DNA from: Paractinoplanes rishiriensis
Lineage (GTDB): Bacteria; Actinomycetota; Actinomycetes; Mycobacteriales; Micromonosporaceae
Direction of reading: 5' to 3'
DNA length: 64,000 nucleotides
Assembly (NCBI RefSeq): GCF_016862375.1
Contig: NZ_BOMV01000055.1
Span: forward strand, 62,001-126,000
Each line of letters begins with the position of its first letter. The stretch's first letter is position 1. Below are positions 1 through 8,268 of this stretch, piece by piece. The notes under the pieces are model-generated. The model worked only from the letters and a program-made list of their open reading frames with translations. It made no database searches and had not been told where the DNA came from. The position numbers were made by a program, and so were the translations under genes.

Positions 1-30
1 CCGAGGGCATGCGCCGGCTCGGCGAGGTGC

Positions 31-1428
31 TCAGCGCGACTGCTCCCTGATCCACTTCACGCAGTGCTTGTCGACGGCGGCGAACGGCACCCCGTACGCG
101 TCGCGCGCCGCCTGGTCGTACTCGTTGTCCTGGGTCAGCACCAGCCGGACGAAGTCGAAGAGTTTCCGCTCGCCGTACTTCTTGGCCATGCAGTCGGCGG
201 CGAAGTGGCTGAGCCCGTAGAACGCGTCGCCGGCCCGGTCCGACGACCGGGCGCCGGGCAGCGCGGGCACCATCGACTTGGCCGCCTTGCGGTTGAGCTG
301 CCAGCGCACGCTGGACAGGCGCAGGCTGCCGGCGGCCGAGGTCGGCTTCCACCCGATGTACTCGGCGATGCCCTCGCTCAGCCAGGTGTCCTCGGCGGCG
401 TCCGCCCGGAACGCACCGCTCAGCGTGATCACGTGGCCCAGTTCGTGCTGGAGCGTCAGCCGCAGCACCCGCGCGTCGGTCATCTCCTTCATCCGCAGCA
501 CCACGTCGATGCCGCGCATGTTGAGCGGCACCGCGAGGCCGATCGCCCAGGCGCTGTCGTTGCCGCCGTACCAGGACTTCCACTGCTTCTCGCCGGCCAG
601 GAAGATCCGGTACCGGGACGGCGTGGTGCCGAGCATCGCCGCGTACCGGTCGTCCACCACGGCCGCCGCCTCGGCCGCGGCCAGCACGCGCTGCAGGTGT
701 TTCTGCTGTCCCGCTGCCGCCGCCACGGTCACCCGCTTGCCCTGCGCGAAGGTCAGGTCGCCGCTCTCCCAGGGCAGGGGCTGACGCGGCTCCTTCTGCG
801 GCGACGCACCGAGGTCGCTGATCACATAGCGCCCGTCCGCCGCTGGCTTTACTACGATTTTCTGTGAAATATACGGGGGTTTTGCCCACTCGGTGGCGGC
901 CGATTCCGGGCACATCTCGGCGCCGAAGCAATAGCCGATGTCGACCCGCATCGACATCGCGGACGCGTCGCCCTTGACCGGTTGACCGACGCCCGGCCGG
1001 TAGGCGTAACGGGTCACACCGAGCGCCCGGAGTGAGCGGAACAGCTGCCGGTACCGCGTACGGAGACCGGTTTTGCTGGAATCGACGGCCGCGAGCCAGG
1101 CACTCTCGTCTCCCCGCAGCAAGGCCTCGGATTGCGCGGTGAGCGCAGCGACCGCCAGGTCATAAGGCGCCGACGGAGCACTCGGCGCGGCCGGAGCGCT
1201 GGTGGCGGCAACTGCCGCGTCGGTGGGCTCCGCGTCGGGCCGCAAAACCACAAAACCCAGCGCCAGTACGCCGAGAGCACTGCCGGCGGCGACCAGGGCT
1301 TTCCCTTTGCTACGCCGCGGCTTCTCCGGCTCCGGCGGCGGCGCGGCCGGGGGCTCGTAGCCGGCGTCACTGGGCGCGCGCTGGGCCGGGATCGCCGGGG
1401 TGACGGTCTCGGGGCCTTCGGGGGTCAT
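31..1428 (-). CDS. membrane-anchored protein with HExxH metallopeptidase-like domain
   Basis: A 465-residue protein with a proline-rich cytoplasmic N-terminus, one membrane segment at about residues 43-62, then a long extracytoplasmic part. Near residue 328 it has HELGH, a zinc-binding HExxH motif, followed about 20 residues later by WLSEGIAEY, whose Glu fits the third ligand of gluzincin (peptidase MA-like) folds. I infer an outward-facing zinc peptidase of unknown substrate. The ATG at 1428 is preferred over a TTG two codons upstream because TGAGGA lies 6 nt before it. No neighbour suggests a pathway. Confidence 0.75.
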   Translation of the reverse strand: MTPEGPETVTPAIPAQRAPSDAGYEPPAAPPPEPEKPRRSKGKALVAAGSALGVLALGFVVLRPDAEPTDAAVAATSAPAAPSAPSAPYDLAVAALTAQSEALLRGDESAWLAAVDSSKTGLRTRYRQLFRSLRALGVTRYAYRPGVGQPVKGDASAMSMRVDIGYCFGAEMCPESAATEWAKPPYISQKIVVKPAADGRYVISDLGASPQKEPRQPLPWESGDLTFAQGKRVTVAAAAGQQKHLQRVLAAAEAAAVVDDRYAAMLGTTPSRYRIFLAGEKQWKSWYGGNDSAWAIGLAVPLNMRGIDVVLRMKEMTDARVLRLTLQHELGHVITLSGAFRADAAEDTWLSEGIAEYIGWKPTSAAGSLRLSSVRWQLNRKAAKSMVPALPGARSSDRAGDAFYGLSHFAADCMAKKYGERKLFDFVRLVLTQDNEYDQAARDAYGVPFAAVDKHCVKWIREQSR

Positions 1429-1501
1429 GGTCAATCCTCAGGGTCAGCTCGATGGCCCCAAGATCTAACCAGCTTCCGCGCCGGCGCGTGCACCCGTCTT
1501 T

Positions 1502-2239
1502 TTACTCCCCCAGGAAGGGCCCCGCGACGAGCCGCACGGTCCACCGGCGCGACCGTTCCCCGTCACACTGGTACTGCACCGCGACCCCGCTCTCGGCCGC
1601 GCTGCCCCCCGCGATGGTGAGGCACTTGCCGCTGTGCACGTTGGCCAGCTGGGCATCCGAGCTGGGCAGCAGCGTCGTACTCTTCAACGTCCACTGCCGC
1701 GCCGGCCGCCCGTCACAGGCGAACTGCACCGCAAAGTCGTTGTCGTCGCGCCCCTCCCCCGCCACGGTGAGGCACTTGCCACTCTTCACGTTCTGGATGA
1801 CAAATCTCCCACCCAGCGAAACCGGCAGGAATCGCCACCGATAGGCGGGCTCCTTGGTGCAGGTCCGCTGGTTCAGCTTGGCGTTGTCCGCCATGGCCGC
1901 GCCCACGGTGGTGAGGCACTTCCCACTGTTCACATTGACCAGCTGAAACCCCAGCCCGACAACGTCACCGCCACCGTCCCGCCCACCGCCGGCCTGCGAA
2001 ACCCCCAGCACTTCCGACCAGGGCATCCCAACCCGCTCCAACACCCGAACAGCCGCCACCCCGGCCCCCACCCCGGCCCCGTCCCCCGCCCCACCTTCTC
2101 GCGCGTCGGCGACACCCACTCCCCCAGCCGACCCGGCCACAGCAGCACCCGCACCACCGACCGGCCCGGCCGCAGCGGCACCCAGCACCGCCATCCCCAC
2201 CCCGGCGGAAACCACAATCCGGCGCCCAAGCCAGCCCAT
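1502..2239 (-). CDS. secreted ricin-type beta-trefoil lectin
   Basis: About 245 residues. An Ala/Gly-rich signal-like N-terminus and low-complexity linker precede three repeats of the form N-x-SGKCLT...QxC-x-W (NVNSGKCL, NVKSGKCL, NVHSGKCL, each closing with a Trp). That is the carbohydrate-binding ricin B trefoil. No catalytic domain is attached, so it is a free lectin. A GTG three codons upstream (2248) is an alternative start. A second, unrelated-looking trefoil lectin lies at 21.8 kb. Confidence 0.8.
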   Translation of the reverse strand: MGWLGRRIVVSAGVGMAVLGAAAAGPVGGAGAAVAGSAGGVGVADAREGGAGDGAGVGAGVAAVRVLERVGMPWSEVLGVSQAGGGRDGGGDVVGLGFQLVNVNSGKCLTTVGAAMADNAKLNQRTCTKEPAYRWRFLPVSLGGRFVIQNVKSGKCLTVAGEGRDDNDFAVQFACDGRPARQWTLKSTTLLPSSDAQLANVHSGKCLTIAGGSAAESGVAVQYQCDGERSRRWTVRLVAGPFLGE

Positions 2240-2516
2240 CCCACACACCCCCGACAGCCGAAGATCAGCACCGCCACCCTAACGACCAGAAACCCTTTTA
2301 TCCGTTTTATGCGCTTTTAGCGATCGGTGGCGAGTCGCCCACCCACCGAGGCGCGTCCACCGAAGGCAATCCGGAGTGGCCCGCAGGCAGACCGCCGAGC
2401 ACAGCCGGGACACGCCCCGCACCGTGACGGCCATCCCGAAGAGGGACGAGAGCTGGGAGGAAGCGCCTGGCCGCCGCTCGGGAGTGATGGACCCGCGCGG
2501 CGGCCCGTCTCGGCGG

Positions 2517-2939
2517 TTACGGCTGCAGGTCGATCGCGGCCTTCATTTCCTCGTCCATGTGGAACGGGACGGACTCGTGTTCGTGGGTTACCAGCCAGCG
2601 GCCGTCGATGCGGCGCAGGCCAAGCGTCACGCGGAACCACAGGGTGAACTCGTGGGTGGTTCCTCGCGGGGTCGCGGTCATCGCGTTGATGCTGGTGGCG
2701 AACGCCACGTCGGTGCCGGCGGTTACCTGGAGCTGCGTCACCCGCATGCGGGGCGGGGCCTCGAAGGTCGCCACCCACTCGGTCGCCGGCTTCGGGTCGC
2801 GGCCGTCGATGGTCTTGCCCAGGGGCGGGGCCAGGTTGTATTCGACCAGTTCGGGAGCGTTGTGGGCCTGCATGCCTTCGACGTCGCCGGCGGTCAGGCG
2901 GGCCGCGCGGTCGAGAATGATGTCGTGGATCTCCTGCAT
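2517..2939 (-). CDS. NTF2/SnoaL-like protein
   Basis: 140 residues, starting at an ATG with AGGAGG 6 nt upstream; the reading frame stays open far upstream but only this part looks like a protein. The sequence (helical start, WVATFEAPPRMRVTQLQV, then WFRVTLGLRRIDGRWLVTHEHESVPF) is typical of SnoaL-like/DUF4440 proteins with the NTF2 cone fold, many of which are small-molecule isomerases or of unknown role. It is transcribed divergently from the DGPF/ECF42 module, from a shared palindromic promoter region (2984-3011), so it is probably part of that regulon. Confidence 0.85.
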   Translation of the reverse strand: MQEIHDIILDRAARLTAGDVEGMQAHNAPELVEYNLAPPLGKTIDGRDPKPATEWVATFEAPPRMRVTQLQVTAGTDVAFATSINAMTATPRGTTHEFTLWFRVTLGLRRIDGRWLVTHEHESVPFHMDEEMKAAIDLQP

Positions 2940-2983
2940 GGGTTCCTCCTGAAGACGAACTCGTAACGAAACTTCACGGGAGA

Positions 2984-3011
2984 CGTCGAAGCCGCGCGGC
3001 CGGCTTCGACA
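2984..3011. promoter_or_regulatory. divergent ECF42-type promoter on a 26-bp palindrome
   Basis: Between the NTF2-like gene and the DGPF gene lies GTCGAAGCCG-N6-CGGCTTCGAC (2985-3010), a perfect 10-bp inverted repeat. On the minus strand it reads TGTCGA (3011-3006), 17 nt, CGAC (2988-2985); on the plus strand CGTCGA (2984-2989), 17 nt, CGAC (3007-3010). The ECF42 promoter motif, as I recall it from Streptomyces work, is TGTCGA at -35 and CGA/TC at -10. The geometry would drive both genes with short leaders. The activity is inferred. Confidence 0.55.
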
Positions 3012-3037
3012 TCCTGGTGAGGCCAAGGAGGAAAATC

Positions 3038-3409
3038 GTGAAGTACGTGATCCTGATCCAGTCCAACCCGCGCAGCCTGGCCGCGTGGGAGGCGATGTCC
3101 GACGCGGAGCGGTCCGAGTTCGGCGTCGGGCACCTGCGGCTGACCGACGAGATGGCCAAGGCGGGGGTGCTGGTGGCGTCCGAAGGGCTGCCCGATCAGT
3201 CGCTGTCCAAGTGGGTTTCGGTACGTGACGGCAAGGCGCTGGCCTCCGACGGGCCCTACGCGGAGTCCAAGGAGCACTTGGCCGGCTTCTACCTGATCGA
3301 CGTTCCGGGCGAGGACGACGCCGTCGCCTGGGCCGCCAAGGTGCCGGACGCCCGCTACACCGAGGTGGAGGTCCGGCCCGTGTACGACATGAGCGGGTGG
3401 GAGTTCTGA
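3038..3409 (+). CDS. DGPF-domain (YCII-related) protein
   Basis: 123 residues from a GTG with AGGAGG 6 nt upstream. It carries the DGPYAESKEHLAGFYLID segment that defines the DGPF/YCII-like family. Such genes accompany ECF42 sigma factors throughout actinobacteria; their biochemical role is unknown, with a regulatory or enzymatic role by similarity to YciI only. The stop codon overlaps the start of the sigma factor by 13 bp, indicating translational coupling. A second copy of the same pair lies at 34.0 kb. Confidence 0.9.
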   Translation: MKYVILIQSNPRSLAAWEAMSDAERSEFGVGHLRLTDEMAKAGVLVASEGLPDQSLSKWVSVRDGKALASDGPYAESKEHLAGFYLIDVPGEDDAVAWAAKVPDARYTEVEVRPVYDMSGWEF

Positions 3410-4575
3410 ACCAGATCGAGGTCGTGCTGCGCACCACGACGCCGCAGGTGGTGGCGGCCGTGGTGCGCCGGTACGGCGACTTCGACGCGGCCGAGGACGC
3501 CGTGCAGGAGGCGCTGCTCGCGGCCGCCCGGCAGTGGCCGGCCGAGGGCGTTCCGGATGATCCGCGTGCCTGGCTGATCCGGGTGGCGTCGCGCCGGCGC
3601 ATCGAGGCGATGCGCAGCGACGAGGCCCGGCGCCGGCGCGAGGCGCTGCCGGCCGATCCGCCGATGGAGGTACGCGGCGACGACGAGCTCACGCTGCTGG
3701 TGCTCTGCTGTCATCCGGACCTGTCGCCGCCCGCCCAGGTCGCGCTCACGCTGCGCGCGGTGGGCGGCCTGACCACGGCCGAGATCGCCCGCGCGCTGCT
3801 GGTGCCGGAGGCGACCATCGGGCAGCGGATCAGCCGGGCCAAGCAAAAGCTGCGCGGCAAGGAGCTGCGGTCGCGCGAGGACCCGTCGGCGCGCCTGCCC
3901 GGCGTACGGCAGACCCTGTATTTGATCTTTAATGAGGGGTCGACCGCGAGCGCCGGGGATGCGCTGCACCGGGTCGAACTCAGTGCCGAGGCGATCCGGC
4001 TGACCCGGCAGTTGCGGGCGCGGCTGCCCGGCGACGGTGAGGTGGCCGGGTTGCTGGCGCTGATGCTGCTCACCGATGCCCGGCGGCCGGCGCGCACCGC
4101 TCCGGACGGTCGGCTCGTGCCGCTCGCCGAGCAGGACCGGTCACGCTGGGACGCGGCCGCCATCGCCGAGGGCATCGCGATCATCACGGACGCGCTGAGC
4201 CGGTTCGAGGTGGGCCCGTTCCAGGTGCAGGCCGCGATCGCCGCGGTGCATGCGGAGGCGAGGCGGCCCGAGGCCACCGACTGGCCGCAAATTCTGCAGC
4301 TGTACGGGTTGCTGCACGCGCTCGCTCCGGGCCCGATGGTGACGCTGAACCGGATCGTGGCGCTCGCCGAAGTGAGCGGCCCGGCGGCGGGACTGGCCGC
4401 TCTGGAAGCGGCGGCGCTGGCCGGCCACCACCGGTTCGCCGCGGTCCGCGCCCACCTGCTCGAGCGGACCGGCGACACCACGGCGGCCCGGGACGAGTAC
4501 CGGCGCGCGGCCCGGCTCACGCTGAGCCTGCCGGAGCGCCGCTATCTCGAATCCCGGGCCGCGCGGCTCACCTGA
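3397..4575 (+). CDS. ECF42-type RNA polymerase sigma factor
   Basis: 392 residues from a GTG. Sigma-2 is at about 10-75 (VVRRYGDFDAAEDAVQEAL, then DDPRAWLIRVASRR); sigma-4 is at about 110-160 (AVGGLTTAEIARALLVPEATIGQRISRAKQKL). A long C-terminal extension of about 225 residues follows, with LYLIFNEG, DARRPART and EQDRSRWD motifs, as in the ECF42 group where the TPR-like extension is needed for activity. No anti-sigma gene is adjacent, as usual for this group. It is coupled to the DGPF gene and probably transcribes its own operon. It ends 2 bp before the convergent AHSA1 gene. Confidence 0.9.
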   Translation: MGVLNQIEVVLRTTTPQVVAAVVRRYGDFDAAEDAVQEALLAAARQWPAEGVPDDPRAWLIRVASRRRIEAMRSDEARRRREALPADPPMEVRGDDELTLLVLCCHPDLSPPAQVALTLRAVGGLTTAEIARALLVPEATIGQRISRAKQKLRGKELRSREDPSARLPGVRQTLYLIFNEGSTASAGDALHRVELSAEAIRLTRQLRARLPGDGEVAGLLALMLLTDARRPARTAPDGRLVPLAEQDRSRWDAAAIAEGIAIITDALSRFEVGPFQVQAAIAAVHAEARRPEATDWPQILQLYGLLHALAPGPMVTLNRIVALAEVSGPAAGLAALEAAALAGHHRFAAVRAHLLERTGDTTAARDEYRRAARLTLSLPERRYLESRAARLT

Positions 4576-4577
4576 AA

Positions 4578-5216
4578 TCACTCGGCTCCGGTGAACGCCT
4601 TGAACGAGCGCTCGGCCCGGGCCTTCGCCACCGCCGGGTCCTCGCCGCCGGCGATCGCGGCCTCGGCCCACGCCTCGCTGCTCAGCCGCATCATCAGGAC
4701 GCCGTCCGGGGAGCCGGCCCAGGCCATCTTCTCCTCCTGGGAGACGAGGACCGCGCCCTCCGGGTCGGACAGGAAGAGCCGCAGGCCGACCAGGCCCGAG
4801 TCCCAGCCGATGCCGGTGGCAGCGGGGCCGTACTGCTCCCAGAACTCGTCCTTGACGTGCGCCACGTGCTCCAACTCGAACCGGGTGCCGTCACCCTCGG
4901 GGGTCAGCCGTACCTCGATCCAGCTGACCTCGCCGCCGTATTCCCAGGTCGCGGCGTAGCCCCGGGGCTTGTCGCAGCGTGAGATGCTGCCGCCGGCCTG
5001 GCCCTCGAACTGGTAGTGGCCGCCCTCCTTGAGCTCGCCGCTCACCGGCAGGAACCAGCGGCCGATCCGCTCGGGCGTGGTGACGACCTCCCACAGATCG
5101 TCGATGTCGGTGTCGTAGACCTGGCTGATGACGGACACCTTGGCCTCGCCGGCCTCCAGGGTGCGGCTGCCCACGGAGCGCCGCACCGCACTGATCTGCT
5201 GCCGGACGTCGATCAT
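4578..5216 (-). CDS. SRPBCC/AHSA1-like protein
   Basis: 212 residues. The VYDTDIDDLWEVVTTPERIGRWFLPVSGELKEGG segment is characteristic of the START-like SRPBCC fold of Aha1-C-terminal homologues. These single-domain bacterial forms bind unknown hydrophobic ligands and usually sit next to an ArsR regulator, as here, where the regulator's stop overlaps this start by 4 bp. The extra C-terminal part (EAWAEAAIAGGEDPAVAKARAE) is helical. The partner gene suggests ArsR-controlled expression. Confidence 0.88.
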   Translation of the reverse strand: MIDVRQQISAVRRSVGSRTLEAGEAKVSVISQVYDTDIDDLWEVVTTPERIGRWFLPVSGELKEGGHYQFEGQAGGSISRCDKPRGYAATWEYGGEVSWIEVRLTPEGDGTRFELEHVAHVKDEFWEQYGPAATGIGWDSGLVGLRLFLSDPEGAVLVSQEEKMAWAGSPDGVLMMRLSSEAWAEAAIAGGEDPAVAKARAERSFKAFTGAE

Positions 5217-5563
5217 TGCTCGTTCCCCTCACTCGCCAGACGGCGTTGTCGTTTTCCCCGCGCCACCTCGGTGGCCATTGCTGCCAGATGCGGTTGCCAG
5301 AACCGCCGGAACCGGCCGAGCCACGCGTCGGCCTCGCGCAGTGCGGTGTCGTCGACCGCGTAGAGCCGCCGCGCGCCATCCGGGCGCACGGTGGCGAAGC
5401 CGTTGTCCCGTAACACCCTGAGGTGTTGCGAGACGGCCGGCTGGGAGATCCCGAACTCCGCCCGGATGACCTCGGTGACGTCACCGGACGACCGCTCGCC
5501 CTCGGCGAGCAGCTCCAGAATCCGCCGGCGCACCGGGTCGCCGAGCACATCGAACGCGTGCAC
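5213..5563 (-). CDS. ArsR-family winged-helix repressor
   Basis: 116 residues from a GTG (VHAFDVLGDPVRRRILELL). The motif order is that of ArsR proteins: DPVRRRILELLAEGERSSGDVTEVI, then the recognition helix FGISQPAVSQHLRVLRDNG. I see no Cys metal site, so it is probably not a metal sensor. It is the first gene of an operon with the AHSA1 protein. A 12-bp palindrome at 5585-5596 lies 22 bp upstream of the start and is the likely operator. Confidence 0.9.
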   Translation of the reverse strand: MHAFDVLGDPVRRRILELLAEGERSSGDVTEVIRAEFGISQPAVSQHLRVLRDNGFATVRPDGARRLYAVDDTALREADAWLGRFRRFWQPHLAAMATEVARGKRQRRLASEGNEQ

Positions 5564-5584
5564 GGGCCGAGGCTATCAGAAGCG

Positions 5585-5596
5585 ACTTATATAAGT
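5585..5596. promoter_or_regulatory. candidate ArsR operator palindrome
   Basis: ACTTATATAAGT is a perfect 12-bp palindrome in an otherwise GC-rich stretch, 22 bp upstream of the ArsR start and overlapping the stop codon of the P1 peptidase gene (5587-5589). AT-rich palindromes are typical ArsR-family operators, and the central TATATAAG could also serve as a -10 region. Binding is inferred. Confidence 0.45.
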
Positions 5597-6444
5597 ACAG
5601 CGTTTTGAATTGCCTCCGCCATCACCTCGGCGGCAACCCCGCGGATCAGGTCGAGATCCGCTTCGGCGACCTCGCCGGTGGCCAGGGCGACCACGGCGTC
5701 GCCGTCGTAGCGGGAATGGGCCGGGTGCAGGGCGCGGGCGAAGCCGGTGTGGCCACTCTGCGCGAGGAGGAAGCAGTCGTTCTTGCTGAGACGGGCATCG
5801 GTGAGCAGGACCGCGATGGTGGTGTTGCCGGCGACGAAGGGCTTTTCTTCGGACATTTCGGAAATGTTTGGCGTAAAGGGTGCGGTGGGGGTGATCACGT
5901 CGCCCCAGGCGTTGACGACGGCCACCGCTACCACCGAAGCGGCCCCCGCCGCGCGCTGTGCCACGCCGACACCGCCCGGGTCGGCCCGGCCTCGCCACTT
6001 GCCGGTGGTCGCGCCGGCGCCGGCGCCGACCGCGCCGGTGGCGAACGCTTCCCCGCTCAGCGCCGCCAGCAGAGCCGCCTTCCCGTCGGCCGCGGCCGGT
6101 GGGGTGCCGGCGACCGAGGCGTCGAAGAGGCTCATGCCGACCACGATCGGCACCGGGCCGTACGGGGTGGCGAAGCCCGAGCCGCGCGCCCGCAGTTCGC
6201 GCAGCACGCCGTCGCCCGCGGCCAGGCCGAAGGCCGAGCCACCGGACAGCACCACCGCGTCCACCCGGTCGACCAGGCGGGTCGGGTCGAGCAGGGCGAA
6301 CTCGCGGGTGGCCGGTGCGCCGCCGCGGACCTCGCCGGAACCCACCGTGCCGGGTGGCGGGACGATCACGGTCACGCCGGTGCCGGCGCCGGTCCAGTGG
6401 CCGGCCCAGGCCGAGAGCAGCTGCGGATCACTCACCCGCCCCAT
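5587..6444 (-). CDS. P1 family (DmpA/S58-type) peptidase
   Basis: 285 residues, a self-processing aminopeptidase/esterase of the DmpA type. Family hallmarks seen: GVTVIVPPPGT near the N-terminus, VLSGGSAFGLAAGDGV, GAGAGATTGKWRGRADPGG, VVAVAVVNAWGDV, and NTTIAVLLTDARLSK. In this family the precursor cleaves itself in front of a Ser/Thr that becomes the nucleophile; NTTI is the likely site here. The gene follows the chemoreceptor on the same strand and stops inside the palindrome upstream of ArsR, so read-through into the ArsR operon is possible. Confidence 0.85.
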   Translation of the reverse strand: MGRVSDPQLLSAWAGHWTGAGTGVTVIVPPPGTVGSGEVRGGAPATREFALLDPTRLVDRVDAVVLSGGSAFGLAAGDGVLRELRARGSGFATPYGPVPIVVGMSLFDASVAGTPPAAADGKAALLAALSGEAFATGAVGAGAGATTGKWRGRADPGGVGVAQRAAGAASVVAVAVVNAWGDVITPTAPFTPNISEMSEEKPFVAGNTTIAVLLTDARLSKNDCFLLAQSGHTGFARALHPAHSRYDGDAVVALATGEVAEADLDLIRGVAAEVMAEAIQNAVLI

Positions 6445-6449
6445 TCAAC

Positions 6450-6491
6450 CCCGTCAGTAGCGGCCCGTCAGTAGCGGCCCGTCAGTAGCGG
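6450..6491. repeat. three tandem copies of a 14-bp repeat
   Basis: The unit CCCGTCAGTAGCGG occurs three times without interruption. The last copy includes the stop codon and final codons of the chemoreceptor gene. On the minus strand each copy repeats the last codons CGC-TAC-TGA, so the array looks like duplication of the gene's 3' end. No function is evident. Confidence 0.9.
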
Positions 6492-8107
6492 AACGTGGAC
6501 ACCAGGCTGGTGAGTTCCGCCGACATCCGGGCCAGTTCGGTGGTCGCCTCCTGGGACTGCTGCACACCCTCGGTGGTGCGCCGCGCCGCCTCCGCCACGC
6601 CGGTGATGTTCTGGGCGATCTCGCTGGTGCCGGTCGCCGCCTCGGACACGCTGCGGTTCATCTCGGCCGTGGTGGCCGTCTGTTCCTCGACCGCGGACGC
6701 GATCGTGGTCTGGAAGTCGGAGATGCGCGCGATCACGTGGCTGATCTCCTCGATCGCCGAGACCGCGCCCTGGGTGTCGGACTGGATCGCCGAGACCCGC
6801 TTCGAGATGTCCTCGGTGGCCCGGGCCGTCTCCTGGGCCAGGTCCTTCACCTCGGACGCCACCACCGCGAAACCCTTGCCGGATTCCCCGGCCCGGGCCG
6901 CCTCGATGGTCGCGTTCAGGGCCAGCAGGTTGGTCTGCTCGGCGATCGAGGTGATCGTGTTGATCACGTTGCCGATCTCCGAGGACGACTCCCCCAGCTG
7001 GTTCATGGTGGTCGAGGTCCGCGCCGCCAGCCCCACCGCCTCGCTGGCCACCTGCGCCGCCTCGCTGGCGTTCTGCGATATCTCGCGGATCGACGCGCCC
7101 ATCTCCTCGGAACCCGCCGACACGGTGTCCACGCTGCGCGACACCTCCTCGGCCGCGGTCGACACCACCAGCGCCTGCTCCGAGGTCTGCTCGGCGGACG
7201 ACGCGATCTGCCGGGCCACCCCGTTCATCTGCTCGGAGGCGCCGGCCAGCGCGGTCGCCGAGTTGTCGATGGTGGACACCGTGCCGCGCAGCTTCACCAT
7301 CGCCTCGTCCAGCGCGCGGCCCATCTGGCCGGGTTCGTCGCGGGTGGTGAGCCCGCTGGTCCGGGTCAGGTCGCCGGCCGCCAGCGAGTCGCACACGCCC
7401 CTGACCCGGCGCAGCGACCGCACGATGCCGCGGGAGATGAAGATGCTCAGCGTGATCGCTCCGACCGACCCGCCGGCCAGCAGCGCGATGGTCTGGATCC
7501 GGCTGTCGCGGTAGGACCGGACGGCCTGCGCGTCGGCGGCAGCCGCATCCGCGTTCTCGGCCGCGCGAAGCCCCTCGACGTTCTTGGCGATCGCCGACAG
7601 CAGCGGCGCGATCTCGTCGTCCCGGGTGTTCTGCCAGGCCTCGATGTCCCTGGTCCGGCCGGCCGGGATCTGCTTGTTCTGCGCCAGGTCCACGTACGCG
7701 GCCCAGTTGCTCTCCAGCTCGGCGACCAGCGACGCCTCGCCGGCCGGCCCGCTCGCCCGGTACTGGTCGAACGCCTCGCCGACCGCCGCGAGGTCGCCCT
7801 GGAACGCCTCGGTGTACTTGGCCGTGCTGGCCGCGTCCTTGGAGAGGATCTGGTTGGCCAGGCTCACCCGGGTCTCGGCCATCTCGGTGGTGATCATCCC
7901 GAGCGCGTTGATGCTGGGCAGGTTGCCCCGGTACATGTGGTGGGCCGCGTTGGCGGTGCCGCTCAGCGCGTACAGGCCGAGCGAGCCGATCACCAGCGCC
8001 ACCACGACGCCGACGGCCACGATGATGCCGATCTTCACCTGCACGCTGAGGTTCGCGAACAGGCCACGCCCCGCCGCGGGCGCAGGGGACGTCGTTGAGG
8101 CGCTCAT
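6482..8107 (-). CDS. methyl-accepting chemotaxis protein
   Basis: 541 residues: TM1 at about 24-48, a four-helix-bundle ligand domain to about 205, TM2 at about 206-226, HAMP to about 280, then a long coiled coil. The conserved signalling tip is present (EQTNLLALNATIEAARAGE, SGKGFAVVASEVKDLA). The ligand is unknown. No che genes are in the window, so it would feed a chemotaxis system elsewhere, consistent with a genus having motile spores. GGGAGA precedes the ATG. Confidence 0.95.
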   Translation of the reverse strand: MSASTTSPAPAAGRGLFANLSVQVKIGIIVAVGVVVALVIGSLGLYALSGTANAAHHMYRGNLPSINALGMITTEMAETRVSLANQILSKDAASTAKYTEAFQGDLAAVGEAFDQYRASGPAGEASLVAELESNWAAYVDLAQNKQIPAGRTRDIEAWQNTRDDEIAPLLSAIAKNVEGLRAAENADAAAADAQAVRSYRDSRIQTIALLAGGSVGAITLSIFISRGIVRSLRRVRGVCDSLAAGDLTRTSGLTTRDEPGQMGRALDEAMVKLRGTVSTIDNSATALAGASEQMNGVARQIASSAEQTSEQALVVSTAAEEVSRSVDTVSAGSEEMGASIREISQNASEAAQVASEAVGLAARTSTTMNQLGESSSEIGNVINTITSIAEQTNLLALNATIEAARAGESGKGFAVVASEVKDLAQETARATEDISKRVSAIQSDTQGAVSAIEEISHVIARISDFQTTIASAVEEQTATTAEMNRSVSEAATGTSEIAQNITGVAEAARRTTEGVQQSQEATTELARMSAELTSLVSTFRY

Positions 8108-8268
8108 GCCGATCTCCCGCTGCCGATTACCTGCCGTTAACCGTACGTTTCGGGCACGCGGCGGGGGGCCGAATCGGCTCGGCTTGACACCTCAGCCGCC
8201 CCCGAGCAGTCTCACTTTTATCGATTTAGCACTTCCGGCTCACCGGTACCACGCCAAGGGAGCATCGG

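Noticed and set aside
8184..8189. TTGACA as -35 of the alpha-galactosidase operon
   Set aside because: No acceptable -10 lies 16-18 bp downstream, so I do not call a promoter.
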